In this document: positions 40,601 through 49,579 of the stretch, one piece after another
How the letters are laid out: every line of letters starts with the position of its first letter
How positions within the stretch are numbered: position 1 is the first letter of the stretch
Assembly: GCA_949358305.1 (NCBI GenBank)
Contig: OX442318.1
Span: 3,024,501 to 3,088,500 of the forward strand
Origin: Strigamia acuminata
Taxonomy: Eukaryota > Arthropoda > Chilopoda > Geophilomorpha > Linotaeniidae
Reading direction: 5' to 3'
DNA length: 64,000 nucleotides
The notes under the pieces: generated by a model
The model's input: the letters and a program-made list of their open reading frames with translations, nothing else
What the model was told of the DNA's origin: nothing
The model's database searches: none
Position numbers and translations under genes: made by a program

Positions 40601-42969
40601 CTTCAACTCTTTTTTGTCGGCCGAAGAACTGCCTCTTTTCATACCCCATTCATTTTATAGCAATGATACAGGACAACACCATGTTATTATATATGGTAAA
40701 AAGGTAGACAAAGACATGGAGTTTGTTTAAGTCTGGAGAAATCTTATTTTGGGGCAGTCAGAGGCCATTTTGGGATTTTTGAATTTTTAGAGGAAATGGT
40801 TGTGGTGTTTGAGTGGTGAGTTTTATGCTTTGGTGGTGTTGATTAAAGTGATTGAAGAGTGGAGTTGGTTCAGTTAATGTGGGTATCCAACTGTCAAATA
40901 CAAGGATGGTTGTAAATGATGCTTATCAGCAATCCATATGTTAACCTATATAAACACAGGGATACTGCCTGGATCTATTGTCATTTAAAAATAGATTTAA
41001 ATCAATTGTTAATTCAGTTATCTGGATGTAGGATGCAGCAATACAGCATGGCTGAATCACAAAATTAATTCAATGATTTTTCAGCCAAATTCAGTAATTT
41101 TTTAGCCAAATTCAGTAATTTTTTAGCCAAATTCAGTGATTTTTCAGTCAAATTCAGTGATTTTTCAGTCAAATTCAGTGATTTTTCAGTCAAATTCAGT
41201 GATTTTTCAGTCAAATTCAATGATTTTTCAGCCAAATTCAGTGAATATGCCACAAATTTAATAAATTTTGTGATTTTTTTAGCCAATCTGCTGAATTTAC
41301 ACACAAAATTAGTGATTTTTCAGCCAAATCTAGTCAATTTGCATAAAAATTTAGTAAATTCAGTGTTTTTGCACACAAATTTACTGTCTTTGAACACAAA
41401 TTCAGTTTTTGCACATAAATTCAGTGTTTTTGCACATAAATTCAGTGTGTTTGCACCCAAATTCAGTGTTTGCACATAAATTCAGTGTTTTTGGACACAA
41501 ATTCAGTGTTTTTGCACACAAATTCAGTGTTTTTGCACACAAATTCAGTGTTTTTGCACCCAAATTCAGTGAATTTCCATCAAAATTTATGAATTTGTGT
41601 GCAAATTTACGCCAACCGTGTCTCCAGGGAGGAGCCAAACCGTAAAATTTGTCATAAAATAACTAAATACATATTCAAAAAAGAAATTATTCAAATGGAA
41701 ACAGAAATTGAAGCTACACCACACAATATTTATTACAGCGTGAAAGTTCAGGCCAATTCCATTCAACTGGGCCAAATATATCCAGGAACTGTGCTCTAAA
41801 CATAGGTCACATTCGCTCACTACTGTTTTATCTCTTTTGTTTACTTCATTTTATTTTGTCTTCGCAACATCTTATTTATTCATTCCTCATTTTTCCTGCT
41901 TACATTTCAAGCCCAAACTTCGACGCTTAAGTCAACACCTATTTCCCAATAGCCTAGATAAAGATCAGTCCCTCGTGCATTTGGCTAGCGGGAGACGAGA
42001 ACCTAAAGGATTATCTCAGGAATTTTCCTCCTAATTCGTTTTTTTTTTGGTTTGGGGAGAAAACGTGTTCGGATTTCAGTTATATTTCCTTTTGGGAATA
42101 TATTCAGTGTTTTGTTGATATTTTCCTGGTTGTTTTAGGTTATTTTGTTATTTTTGTTGTTATTTTAGGTTATTTTGGTGGTTTTTGTGGTTATTTTCGA
42201 TTATTTTGGTCTTTATTTTTGCTATTTTCGTGTTTTGTTAGTATTTTTAAAATTATTTTGGTGTTAAATTTATTATATTTGTGTTTTTTGGTGTTTTATT
42301 TGATTACATTTGTGTTTTGGGAGTTGTTTAGGGTTATTTTGATGTTTAATTGCATCATATTTGTGTTGTTTCGCTCATCCCATAGCTCATTTTAATCTAA
42401 TTTTCAATTTTCACACCAAAACAAACACACAAACTCGATTAGTTTCATTAAAAAGACCAAATCCCATAAATAATAAACCAAATTTCTAAACCGACACATC
42501 CAAAAACCCAACCACAATAACCCACAAACTCAAATTCCTCCACCATCTGGAAACATGTCAAACAAACACTTGACTCATCCCACCACCATCAAACCAAATA
42601 AACCCTAAAAAAAACACGAAGAAAACCAAAAAACGACAAAATATCCCCAAAAAACCACTAAAAATCGTCAAAAAACACCCAAAAAAAACTCAAAATACAT
42701 CAAAAAACATGAAAAACCTTTTGAAAATCGTTAAAATCCCCAAAACCAACACTCGAATAAATAAAATAAAATCCCACAAACCTCGAAATCTCAAAACAAA
42801 ACAAAACAAAAATATAATGAGCGTGCGAACCCACCTTAATTCCATTGCCGTAATACACGGGTTGAATCTGGGCGAACAGATTACTCAGACTTTTCCCATG
42901 GCGCAGCGTGTTCTTAAATCCGGACCAGGTCCCAAAACTGTGACCGAACCTTCGGCTTAAAGTTTCCAT
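18503..42969 (-). CDS. F-BAR/C1/RhoGAP protein (ARHGAP29/45/GMIP family)
   Basis: A Rho GTPase-activating protein with a membrane-bending F-BAR module (family knowledge). Coding exons: 42969-42835 (probable), 32359-32116, 29116-28973, 27227-27146, 25780-25714, 24856-24805, 24732-24589, 24521-24457, 24298-24188, 24114-24034, 23749-23585, 23518-23441, 23381-22910, 22312-22160, 22077-21956, 21895-21707, 21557-21363, 21026-20102, 18981-18503; about 1,300 residues, all phases consistent. F-BAR spans about 240-560. The C1 domain near 680-727 has the full Cys/His set (CRECDTYVYF...CIECGLACHKKC). RhoGAP runs from about 769 with arginine finger GIYRVSG (Arg772), KLYLRQLPEPL and NLSIVFGPTLLR. The C-terminus is PPRFV, a PDZ ligand like the PQFV/PEFV ends of ARHGAP29/45. 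The C1 region resembles ARHGAP45 most. The first exon is linked only by phase. Confidence 0.9.
19056..19194. mobile_element. hAT-type MITE A
   Basis: Terminal inverted repeats CAGGGGTCGGCAACC...GGTTGCCGACCCCTG are flanked by an 8-bp target duplication, TCATAGTC/TCATGGTC (one mismatch). It lies in the last intron of the RhoGAP gene. At 139 bp it has no coding capacity. Confidence 0.9.
19598..19702 (-). ncRNA. 5S rRNA-derived sequence (pseudogene or 5S-SINE head)
   Basis: The minus strand contains GTTAAGCAGTATTGGGTCTG, then GTCAGTACTAGGATGGGTGA. This follows the 3' half of 5S rRNA (AGTTAAGC...GGGCCTGGTTAGTACTTGGATGGGTGACC), including the box-C region. The 5' part (GGAATGGCTCACCATGCTGA) is more diverged. 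Unrelated sequence follows directly, as in 5S-derived SINEs. It lies in the last RhoGAP intron and is too diverged to be a working 5S gene. Confidence 0.6.
19751..19917. mobile_element. pogo/Tigger-like MITE 1
   Basis: Starts CAGTCAAAACTCTTTATAACGAA after TA and ends with the inverted ATTCGTTATATAGAGTTTCGA. It shares its interior (CCTAAAAATGGCTGGTTTGG) with the copy at 21111. It is intronic in the RhoGAP gene. Confidence 0.75.
21111..21293. mobile_element. pogo/Tigger-like MITE 2
   Basis: Starts CTGTCAACACTCTTTATAACG and ends CGTTATAAAGAGTTTCGACTG, flanked on both sides by TA, as expected for Tc1/pogo-type insertion. It lies in the intron between the two RhoGAP-domain exons. Confidence 0.82.
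22378..22754. mobile_element. hAT-type MITE B (TAGGGTTT ends)
   Basis: A 377-bp element starting TAGGGTTTTGGT and ending ACCGAAACCCTA, flanked by a perfect 8-bp duplication GATTAATC (22370-22377 and 22755-22762). The interior holds internal repeats of TCCCGGGAAATCGGTA and of a GCCATTTT-type unit. It lies in a RhoGAP intron. Confidence 0.88.
23795..24020. repeat. Short tandem repeat, CTCAAAATTTT unit
   Basis: Around 18 copies of a 12-13 base unit CTCAAAAATTTCT fill the intron between two F-BAR exons. Confidence 0.85.
24900..25680. repeat. Minisatellite, ~31-bp unit, RhoGAP intron
   Basis: Units such as TTTTCCATTTGTTTTCATAT followed by GATTTAAGTGA. The first seven or so are near-identical (25050-25260), decaying gradually toward 25640 while keeping TTTTCCAT and ACATGATTT. 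Confidence 0.88.
25967..26037 (-). CDS. Candidate alternative first exon of the RhoGAP gene
   Basis: ATG at 26035-26037 opens MAGVCSSWISLLNPYDSLKN and ends in phase 2 at donor AAT AG|GTAAGA. The upstream constitutive exon (27227-27146) ends with the same phase-2 AG, so either can splice to the exon at 25780 (VSEYLMGDLD). No phase-2 acceptor is available for using it as an internal exon in series. It is therefore best read as an alternative 5' exon giving a shorter isoform. This is inference from splice phase only. Confidence 0.45.
26110..27130. repeat. AT-rich low-complexity intron
   Basis: Degenerate (TTTTTGATTAT)n and ATTTTTGAATTT-type sequence. No exon was found. Confidence 0.6.
27660..28130. 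repeat. Unclassified interspersed repeat
   Basis: The motif GTTTACATG followed by AGTTTTC recurs at about 27715, 27950 and 28055, and the block ends with the inverse CATGTAAAC. GGATAAC precedes two of the copies. This looks like a transposon remnant, but no terminal repeats or target duplication could be fixed. Confidence 0.4.
28173..28426. mobile_element. hAT-type MITE C
   Basis: Left end CGGGGGTCGGCAAGTAATTT, right end GTCCGCCTGTTGCCGACCGC(TG), flanked by a perfect 8-bp duplication TGTTAAAT (28165-28172, 28427-28434). An internal 33-bp segment, GTCCGGATACTATTGAAAA plus GTATCGAG, is duplicated. Same family as the copies at 33881 and 51223. Confidence 0.9.
29220..30330. repeat. Non-coding with tandem duplication and poly-A
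   Basis: A ~140-bp segment starting GGCAGCCATGTTGGATTTTT is repeated two to three times with decay (29718, 29868, 29995, 30148). A 29-base poly-A run follows at 30290-30318. A G-rich TTTGGGGGCC repeat lies at 29250. The 85-codon frame at 29426 shows no conserved feature. Confidence 0.6.
31120..32080. repeat. 30-bp minisatellite, RhoGAP intron
   Basis: From about 31430, over twenty units of a 30-bp repeat, CAATTTTAGACAAATTTCAG plus AAATTTATAT, run head to tail up to 32080 with few mismatches. A second, shorter TATTTTGAGAAATTTTAA array precedes it (31190-31400). Confidence 0.92.
32360..33870. other. Intron-like sequence, no exon seen
   Basis: AT-rich, with a G-run at 32670-32690. No conserved open frame was seen on either strand. 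If the first exon at 42.9 kb is right, this is part of a 10.5-kb first intron. Confidence 0.4.
33881..34054. mobile_element. hAT-type MITE D
   Basis: CAGGGGTCGGCAAGTAATTT at the left and GGTCCGCCTGTTGCCGACCG(CTG) at the right. A perfect 8-bp target duplication CTCTAGAA lies at 33873-33880 and 34055-34062. Same family as copy C. Confidence 0.92.
34280..34665. repeat. 35-bp minisatellite
   Basis: About eleven nearly identical units, GAGACTTTTCTTCTAGCAGC plus CATATTGTATTGTTA. Only scattered single-base changes separate units, pointing to recent amplification. Confidence 0.93.
34836..35035 (-). CDS. Orphan exon-like ORF, function unknown
   Basis: The minus strand has an acceptor (GATTGCTAG) at 35036, an open frame of 66 codons, and a donor (ATTG|GTATAT) at 34835. 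The composition is protein-like rather than repeat-like, with strings such as ILVCKCGNKKLLEFKC and ALVITGGGAQIDKL. It starts in phase 2 and ends in phase 1, so it cannot be dropped directly between the RhoGAP exons at 42.8 and 32.4 kb. Its gene is not identified. Confidence 0.35.
35374..35460 (-). mobile_element. Possible non-LTR retrotransposon 3' end
   Basis: On the minus strand TTGTATCTC...TTTTTACTCCTTTGGAGTGC is followed by an (AAAT)n tail. A similar arrangement (TTGTATCTACCTTACTCCGT, then CGGAGTG and an ATA-rich tail) occurs at 36590-36690. A short hairpin plus simple-repeat tail is typical of some LINE/SINE 3' ends. No reverse transcriptase sequence was recognised upstream. Confidence 0.35.
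36590..36645. repeat. (ATT)n microsatellite
   Basis: About 17 ATT units, probably the tail of the element described at 35374-35460. Confidence 0.9.
36774..36960. mobile_element. pogo/Tigger-like MITE 3, right end lost
   Basis: Left terminus CAGTCGAACCTCGTTATAAC after TA. The interior GGTCATCCATAGAAGACCAT followed by ATAACGAATT matches copies at 19751 and 21111. The right terminal repeat is missing. Confidence 0.65.
37590..37623. repeat. (ATA)n microsatellite
   Basis: Eleven ATA units. Confidence 0.9.
38140..38400. repeat. Short tandem repeat, GAGAAAAATTT unit
   Basis: About sixteen 12-13 base units (TTGAGAAAAATTT). The array is the reverse-complement counterpart of the CTCAAAATTTT array at 23.8 kb and may share an origin. 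Confidence 0.8.
39012..39130. mobile_element. pogo/Tigger-like MITE 4, fragment
   Basis: ACCGTCGAGCCTCGTTATAA, then GGTTAGCTATAACAAAAG and GTGGTGTTCTACGGCCAACC, matching the family seen at 21111. The right end is not found. Confidence 0.6.
39655..39966. mobile_element. hAT-type MITE E with nested Tc1-like piece
   Basis: Starts CAGAGCTTCTTAAACTTTTT and ends CCACACAAGGCCCTG, flanked by a perfect 8-bp duplication CCCTAGAC (39647-39654, 39967-39974). The interior contains TACAGTCGTGGACAAAAA and, inverted further on, AAACCGCTAAACTGACATTT. This looks like a Tc1/mariner-type MITE inserted inside it. Confidence 0.8.
40000..41060. other. Non-coding stretch
   Basis: No recognisable exon, RNA or transposon boundary was found here. 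Confidence 0.4.
41070..41590. repeat. 21-bp minisatellites (two related blocks)
   Basis: First block: units of AGTCAAATTCAGTGATTTTTC (41080-41250). Second block: TTTGCACACAAATTCAGTGT (41350-41580). Both keep AAATTCAGTG, so the second may derive from the first. Long open frames on both strands reflect the three-fold unit length. Confidence 0.88.
42835..42969 (-). CDS. Probable first coding exon of the RhoGAP gene
   Basis: ATG at 42967-42969 opens 45 codons starting METLSRRFGHSF and ending at donor AAG|GTGGGT (phase 0). The next confident RhoGAP exon (32359) has a phase-0 acceptor (TTTTTAG) and is open upstream of its own first ATG, so a 10.5-kb first intron would join them. No similarity to a known N-terminus was recognised. 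The alternative is the first exon of a separate gene, or a start at the ATG 32326-32324. Confidence 0.5.
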
Positions 42970-42999
42970 TGAAAATTAATCCGATTTTCGTATTTTACA

Positions 43000-43720
43000 T
43001 CCTGAAAGCGGAAAAAAATGCCATAAAATGACACGAAATGACACGAGACACCTGCAAACTTCCATTTTTTTCGATTTTCGTCGAGTTAATTCGAATTTTT
43101 ACCTTTTTTCGCGATCAATGTGGATCGGATCGATCGATCGGAGCGGCGTTTTTAGATAGATTTCTTATCCACATCGGTGTTTTAGCTCGTGCTACGGCCG
43201 AACGTTCATGCGTGACTATAGTCGGTACAACTTCACATACACTGGTCAGGTTGTATTGTGAGTGATGCTCGTTTGTGATTGGTCGGCGAGGTAATGCTGG
43301 TAGGAAGGCGTTAACGTTAAAAAGTTTCGGGTGGGTTTGATTTTGGGGATTGAACTTTGAATTTTTGACTTTTTGGGGGTTAGGGTTGTGAGTTTTTGTT
43401 TTGTTGTGGTTTTTATTCGTTGGGTTTGGGTTTTTGGTGATTTGATGGTACGTAAAATGGCAGTTTTTGAGGGATGTTGCATTGTGAGTGGTTTCGTGAT
43501 TTTGTCACTAGGGTGTGTTTTTTGGGATTTTGAACGGCGATGGGTGGCGATGAGAGTCTTGAGACGGCTTGGCGCGCAATTGATAAATGGTTGCTTCGTT
43601 GGTTTGTTTTTTAATGTTATTTTTGGAATATAAAAATGTAAAGTCGAGGATTTTCGAAATAAAATTTGGATTTTTCGGACTGGGATTAGTTTTTTTTTTC
43701 GATTAGATAAAATTTGGATT
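43000..43720. other. RhoGAP upstream region
   Basis: Locally less AT-rich, with CGATCGATCG palindromes at 43130. This may include the promoter of the minus-strand gene starting at 42969. No clear core-promoter motif was seen. Confidence 0.35.
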
Positions 43721-44640
43721 TTTTATGAGTGAAGTTTGAATTTTTCAAATGAAAAGATGGAGAATAAAAGTTGGATTTTTTAGATGAAAAAAAGGAGAAT
43801 AAAAATTGGATTTTTCAGATAAAATTTGGCAGATAAAAATTGGTTTTTTTCTAAGATAAAAATTGGTTTTTTTCTAAGATAAAAATTGGTTTTTTTCTAA
43901 GATAAAAATTGGTTTTTTTCTAAGATAAAAATTGGTTTTTTTCTAAGATAAAAATTGTTTTTTTATAAGATAAAAATTTTTTTTGTTTAAAGATAAAAAT
44001 TGGTTTTTTTTAAGATAAAAATTGGTATTTTTTAAGATAAAAATCGGATTTTTTTTTAAGATAAAAATCGGATTTTTTTTTAAGATAAAAATCGGATTTT
44101 TTTTTAAGATAAAAATTGGGATTTTTCAGATGAAAATTGGGATTTTTCATATGAAAATTAGGATTTTTCAGTTAAAAATTGGGATTTTTCAGATGAAAAT
44201 TCGGATTTTGATGAAAATTCGGATTTTTGATGAAAATTGAGATTTTTCAGATAAAAATTGGGATTTTTCAAATAAAAATTGGGATTTTTCAAATGAAAAT
44301 TCGGATTTTTCAAATGAAAATTAGGATTTTTCAGATAAAAATTGGGATTTTTCAAATGAAAATTGGGATTTTTCAAATGAAAATTTGGATTTTTCAGATG
44401 AAAATTGGGATTTTTCAGATAAAAATTGAGATTTTCAGATATCATAGTTATTAGATTTATAACATAAATATTGGATTTTTCAGATATAAATATTGGATTT
44501 TTCAGATATAAATATTGGATTTTTCAGATATAAATTGGATTTTCCAAATATAAATTGTATTTTCCAGATGTAAATTGAATTTTCCAGATATAAATAGGAT
44601 TTTCCAGATATAAATTGGATTTTTCAAATAACGATTTGAC
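43720..44640. repeat. Minisatellites, ~20-23 bp units
   Basis: Three adjacent arrays: TTTTTTTCTAAGATAAAAATTGG; then GGGATTTTTCAGATGAAAATT (about sixteen copies); then AGATATAAATATTGGATTTTTC. The shared core ATAAAAATTGGATTTTT suggests one array that diverged along its length. Confidence 0.9.
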
Positions 44641-44798
44641 ATTTTTAAACAAAAATTGCACTATTTTAATACAAAAATTAAATTTCTCAAACAAATGATA
44701 AACTCTTCATACATCCTACACACAAACAAAAACTCAACCACCAACCTAACCCTTCAAAACCAACACATCCATCCACCTCCCACTATTCCCCACCAAAT

Positions 44799-45716
44799 TC
44801 ACATTTCAAACCGCCACTCATCGACCAACTTCCACCTCTCCTTCGGCAAAGTATCAAAATACAATTTCTCCCTCTCCGAATACCGCTCGTCAACACAAAC
44901 AACATCACGATAACTCGAGTCTCTCCAATGGAAATTAAACTTCTCCAAAACTTCAATCTTTTTCTCCCGAAACCGCAACAAATCGACCGGTTCGTTCCGT
45001 CTCAAATTCGGACAAACAACATCTTTCAACACGACAACACCACGAAATCCGAACCAACCACCGAACTGTGGATGCAAACTCACTCCAAAAATCTAAAAAA
45101 AAATCTAAATTAATCAAAAAACAAAACGATTTCGTCCATTTTAAATCGATTTTTCGGCTTTTACTCTCTTTTCTCCCCACGGATCTTCAATTACGTCACA
45201 TTTTTGGTAAAAATAAGCTGCCCCGGAGACGTGACCAGCCGTCTGGACTAATACTTTCGGTCTTCTGTTAATATTTAATTCGAAATCATGGAATACGTCC
45301 ATTTGGTGTGCAGAAAATGCCTAAAAACAACGAATTTTACGTTTTTTACTAAAAAAAAACAATTTTTAATTTCAAAACCTCTACGAATTTGTTGAATACA
45401 TGCACCATGCAACTATCAATGGGATCTTTGATGGTTGTCGATTGTTGTTTGCGAATAAATGGGATAAATGTGGCGTTAAACATGCCCGGAATGCTTAAAA
45501 CGACCAACGCCAACGTGTCGTCTGCATATGGCAAATGGAAAACCGGCTGAACGGCGTCGTTGTACCATTTAATCTGTTGGAAAAAATTTTATCATTAATT
45601 TAATGTTGTGGCATTAAATAATTTGAATATACCTTGAATGGATGAGCCTCGAATTTACGTTCGAGCCAATAATTCGATATTTCCTTCAACATGTGCTTCT
45701 CCGTAATGTCAACCAT
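44799..45716 (-). CDS. MMACHC: Cobalamin-processing protein MMACHC (cblC)
   Basis: A cytosolic enzyme that removes the upper-axial ligand from incoming cobalamins before they go to MUT and MTR (family knowledge). Coding exons: 45716-45633, 45573-45379, 45320-45165, 45092-44799; every junction is phase 0, giving 242 residues. Matching blocks in order are KWYNDAVQPVFHLPYADDTL, DPIDSCMVHVF, INRRPKVLVQTAGHVSGAAY, DPWGEKR-IFGVSLHP, QFGGWFGFRGVVVL and FNFHWRDSSYRDVV...ERYSE. It lacks the ~40-residue Pro/Ser-rich tail of human MMACHC (282 aa), as expected for many invertebrate orthologues. Confidence 0.95.
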
Positions 45717-45957
45717 GTTTATTTATTTTGTCTAATATCAGACCGATACTCCAAGCTCTATTCAGCATCGTCTTGCTTCTAGCGAGTTAATTTTGGCGCG
45801 ATCTGGTGTCGGAGATTGGAATGTTTCCAAAATGGCTAATTCATAGAAACAAATTTATTATAATTATTTATTATTATATTTATTCATCATTACGGATACA
45901 AATTGAGTTAATTTATGTTTTCTGCGATTAAAGATATATAAAATATCGTTTTTTCTT

Positions 45958-48664
45958 TTAACTAATGACTTTTAATTTTCGTCCAACATCGATAAAAGCA
46001 TCGATGGTTTCATCAACTTCCGGTATTGTGTGCATGGCGGACAACTGCACACGAATTCTTGCCTTTCCTTTGGGCACGACGGGAAAACTGAACGCGACGA
46101 CATAAATTCCCCTTTCTGAAACAAAAATTAAAATTATAAATTAAAAATAAAACACGAAATAGATAAACTAAAATAACTACCAAGCATTTGGTCAGCAAAC
46201 ACCGATGCTAGTTTCGCATCTTCTAGCATCACTGGACAAATTGGATGATTTTCTCCCTTAAAATCATCAAAACCCATCAAAAAACATCAAAAACCGAGTT
46301 AAAATCGGTAGAAATGAACCTACAATGACTTTAAAACCCGCATCGGTCATCCGTGTGCGAAATCTTGACGTATTTCTCTTCAGATTGTCAAAAAATTCGC
46401 TACTTGAAGTCACTAAATCAAATGCCTGCAATAGAAATATGAATAAAAATTCACTTCAAATGCGGTACATTAAGTTGGCCTAAAACTAGTTTTTTTTTCC
46501 TTGCATTTTCGTCTCTAAATAATCATTTTTATTCCTCATATGCAGTTTTTTCCGTTAATAAATGCATTTTTCGACTTAAAAATTGCATTTTTCGACCTAA
46601 AAATTGCATTTTTCGACCTAAAAATTGCATTTTTCGACCTAAAAGTTGCATTTTTTGACCTAAAAATTGCATTTTTCGACCTAAAAATTGCATTTTTCGA
46701 CCTAAAAATTGCATTTTTCGACCTAAAAATTGCATTTTTCAAAATAAAAGTTGCATTTTTCAACCTACAAATTGCATTTTTCAACCTACAAATTTCCTTT
46801 ATAAAAAAAAATGCATTTTTGGGTTTAAAATATACATTTTGCACGTAAAATTGCATTTTTCTGTTTTTTTACGAAAAACCAAGATAATAGCCTGCCTGCA
46901 TAGCTTCTGATTTATTTTACCTTTGAAGCACAGGCCACTACAGGCGGCGGAACCGAATTAGAGAAACTATAAGGTCTCGATCGCTGTCTGAGTAAATCGA
47001 TTAACTCTTTAGGCCCCGTCGTGTAACCTCCAGCAGCGCCGCCTAGCGCTTTACCCAACGTCGAATTAATAATATCAACATGACCAGACACCCCGCAATA
47101 TTCTTCCGTACCACTAAAAAAATAAAATAAAATAAGCAAATGAACAATTAAATAATTAAATAAATAAATAAATAAACTAAACTATACCGTCCAGTAGTTC
47201 CAAAAATTCCGGTTGCGTGACACTCGTCGAGAAACAACAGCGCGTTGTATTTATTCGCTAATTCGACGATTTTTCTATTTAAAATAAAAAAATATAAAAA
47301 TACCGTCATTTTATAAATTAAATTATTTTAAAATTACTTTAGCGGAGCAATGTTACCATCCATGCTGAAAACGCCATCTGAGGCTATTAATTTCAAGCGC
47401 AAACTTGAATTATCTTTCAACAGCGCTTCCAAGTCGGCCATATCTCGATGTTTATAGCGCAATTTTTTGGCTTTGCACAACCGTATTCCATCGATGATAG
47501 AAGCGTGGTTTAATTCGTCGGAAAAAATCCCATCTTCCGCCGTGAGAAACGTTTCAAAAAGGCCGCCATTTGCATCGAAGCAACTCGGGTACAAAATGGC
47601 TGCTTCCTGGCTGTGAAATTTAGCGATTTTATTTTCCAGTTGCAGATGGATGTCCTTTATTTAAAAAAATAGACAAATAATTTTATTTAAAAAAAAACTA
47701 CGTCTTTTGGGTAAAGGCTTTTATATGAGTGCTTCAAACCCACACACATTTTTACTGACTGCCTTGACCGAGCCAAAAATAGCAAAAATTAGAATTTAAA
47801 CTTTTGTATGGTATTAAATTGACTACAAAATTGGACTAATTTCAGAATTTATCAAAGCCTTTTTAATATCAAACGAAACGGATTCAAGTTTGAAGTGGGA
47901 TATTTGGCGTCCATTTTAGTCTTAAGTCGCCGACAGACGGTGCTGGAAACGGCGGAAGTTGAAGACTTGAAACAAACACAAACTGTCATGTCAAGTTAAA
48001 TAAAAGCCTTTAAAAACAAATTAAAACAATATTCAAATTTAAAAATGCAATGTCGATCTGTTTTTATAAAAGTACTTGAGTTCCGCAGATGAATCGAACC
48101 GAACTGAGCCCCGCGCCATATTTCTGCAACGCTTCGAGTCCGGCTTTGATGATTTCAGGATGAGACTAAATAAATTTAAAAACAAAAATAAAAATAAAAA
48201 TAAAAACAAACAAATCAAAACAAAAAAATTTTCTTTCTCTTCCGGTCAGAGCAACCCACTTAAATCGGCACGTCGGCCATCAGTGTTTTCCGGTTAGATC
48301 TTGAACGACTCTTCAATCGTCATTTTCCCGTTATTTATTATCAATTAATTGATCTTACTGATAATCCTAAGTAATTATTCGCACAGAAATTGAGGAATTT
48401 CCTCTCCGATCCTTCAACTCGTATAGAAACACCTTGTTTGCTCGTGATCGTTCTTTCCTTCTTCCATGTTCCGGCTGCCTGGATCCCGTCCAACTCCTTC
48501 TTTACCACCGACCTTAAACTCGAAACAGCCGACGAACTCGTCAAACGGTTCGGTGCGCCCCATTTCACCAAAGCCACTAAGTAAATTCACACAAAAATAA
48601 CAAAAACATCGATTGCAATGCTTTAAAACGAATAAATACCTCGAAATCCGAAAATAGGCTGCAT
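45958..48664 (-). CDS. GCAT: Glycine C-acetyltransferase (2-amino-3-ketobutyrate CoA ligase)
   Basis: A mitochondrial PLP enzyme converting 2-amino-3-ketobutyrate and CoA to glycine and acetyl-CoA, the second step of threonine breakdown (family knowledge). Coding exons: 48664-48640, 48576-48359, 48165-48076, 47654-47338, 47274-47188, 47113-46921, 46425-46324, 46256-46181, 46115-45958; 421 residues (human 419), phases all agree. The 25-base first exon gives MQPIFGFR, starting an Arg/Ser-rich mitochondrial presequence. Conserved blocks are [51 protein letters not shown], and [13 protein letters not shown] with the Schiff-base Lys at 267. It is divergent from the + strand gene at 48.9 kb. Confidence 0.96.
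46480..46860. repeat. 21-bp minisatellite in GCAT intron
   Basis: About twelve units of AAATTGCATTTTTCGACCTAA. The open frames on both strands come from the 21-bp period. Confidence 0.9.
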
Positions 48665-48894
48665 TAGATGTGCCAAGTAACTGAAGAATAACTGTTTTTA
48701 TTAATTTTGCGATTGTACATGTCAACCTGGTTTGTTGGATGGAAATGAACCCGGATGTGGATTATAATGTGGACGAATGATAAATTAAGCAATAGAGCAA
48801 TAGAGGTCGCTAGGCAACCTAGCAACTTTATAATGTATGATTGTTTATAAAAGTCTTAACTAAATTGAATACGCATCAGCGACTACATTCGGCA
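48665..48894. promoter_or_regulatory. Shared divergent promoter interval, GCAT / membrane protein
   Basis: Only 230 bp separate the GCAT start codon (minus) from the start of the membrane-protein gene (plus), so both promoters must lie here. TATAATGTATG (48829) precedes the plus-strand gene. The arrangement is seen directly; co-regulation is inferred. Confidence 0.5.
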
Positions 48895-49579
48895 ATGTTA
48901 TCATTTGTATTACTTGTACCTGAGAATTGGATCATTGGGATATTTTTAGGCTTTTTTACGATGCACGTGACCGTGTACGCGTATCTCACACGGACGTTCC
49001 GTCCAAAAAAAGATCTAAGGCTCTCATGCGAAATTCGGTCAGATACTTTATTTAAGCTATTCTACGCTATTACCAAAGTTAACATTGTTTGCAATTTTTG
49101 TTATTCTTGTCATGTAGAAAAAAGAAATTATTCCTGAAATATGCTTTTGCTTTTCGCTTATCTTTAATATGTTGTTCGCGCTTATTCTCGTTCCTCTGAT
49201 GCGTCTTTTATTTGTTCTAGCAAAGAAGCAAAATCGTCATGAAGTGCCGGATCATTTATTTGGTAAATTTATTTACAATTATTAATACTATTGAGTTTAA
49301 TTACGTTTAATTTCGCCAGGAAATGAAGCCTCTTCTCTCCTGTTCCAGTATGCATTTTACTGGTTTTTTTTCATTGCGTCTTTTATTTCGGATTTGATTA
49401 TTTACGTGCTTAAATACGTAAACCCCAAATTGTGGGGTCCGCGGATTGGGAAAGTACGTTACACTCATTATTTCACTTGGTTCAAAAAGAAAACGTGGAA
49501 GTCGCAAATGGTGGTCACTGCTTGCTTGTTCCCTATTACAATCGTCTGGGTGAATTTACTCTTTTACTGGACAAGTTAG
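48895..49579 (+). CDS. Multi-pass membrane protein, family not recognised
   Basis: Three exons, 48895-49077, 49118-49262 and 49320-49579, join in phase with clean GT-AG introns of 40 and 57 bp, giving 195 residues. There are at least four hydrophobic segments: LLVPENWIIGIFLGFF near the N-terminus, ICFCFSLIFNMLFALILVPL, FQYAFYWFFFIASFISDLII, and MVVTACLFPITIVWVNLLFY near the C-terminus. A basic loop (WGPRIGKVRYTHYFTWFKKK) separates the last two. No signal peptide or catalytic motif was recognised. A second in-frame donor (GGGAAA|GTACGT, 49454) could extend the gene differently. Confidence 0.7.

Noticed and set aside
44022-44454. KIGIFQM-type repeat ORFs on both strands
   Set aside because: Minisatellite translation; no start context, no conservation expected.
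46529-46856. QFLGRKM / FFDLKIA repeat ORFs
   Set aside because: Translation of the 21-bp array in a GCAT intron.
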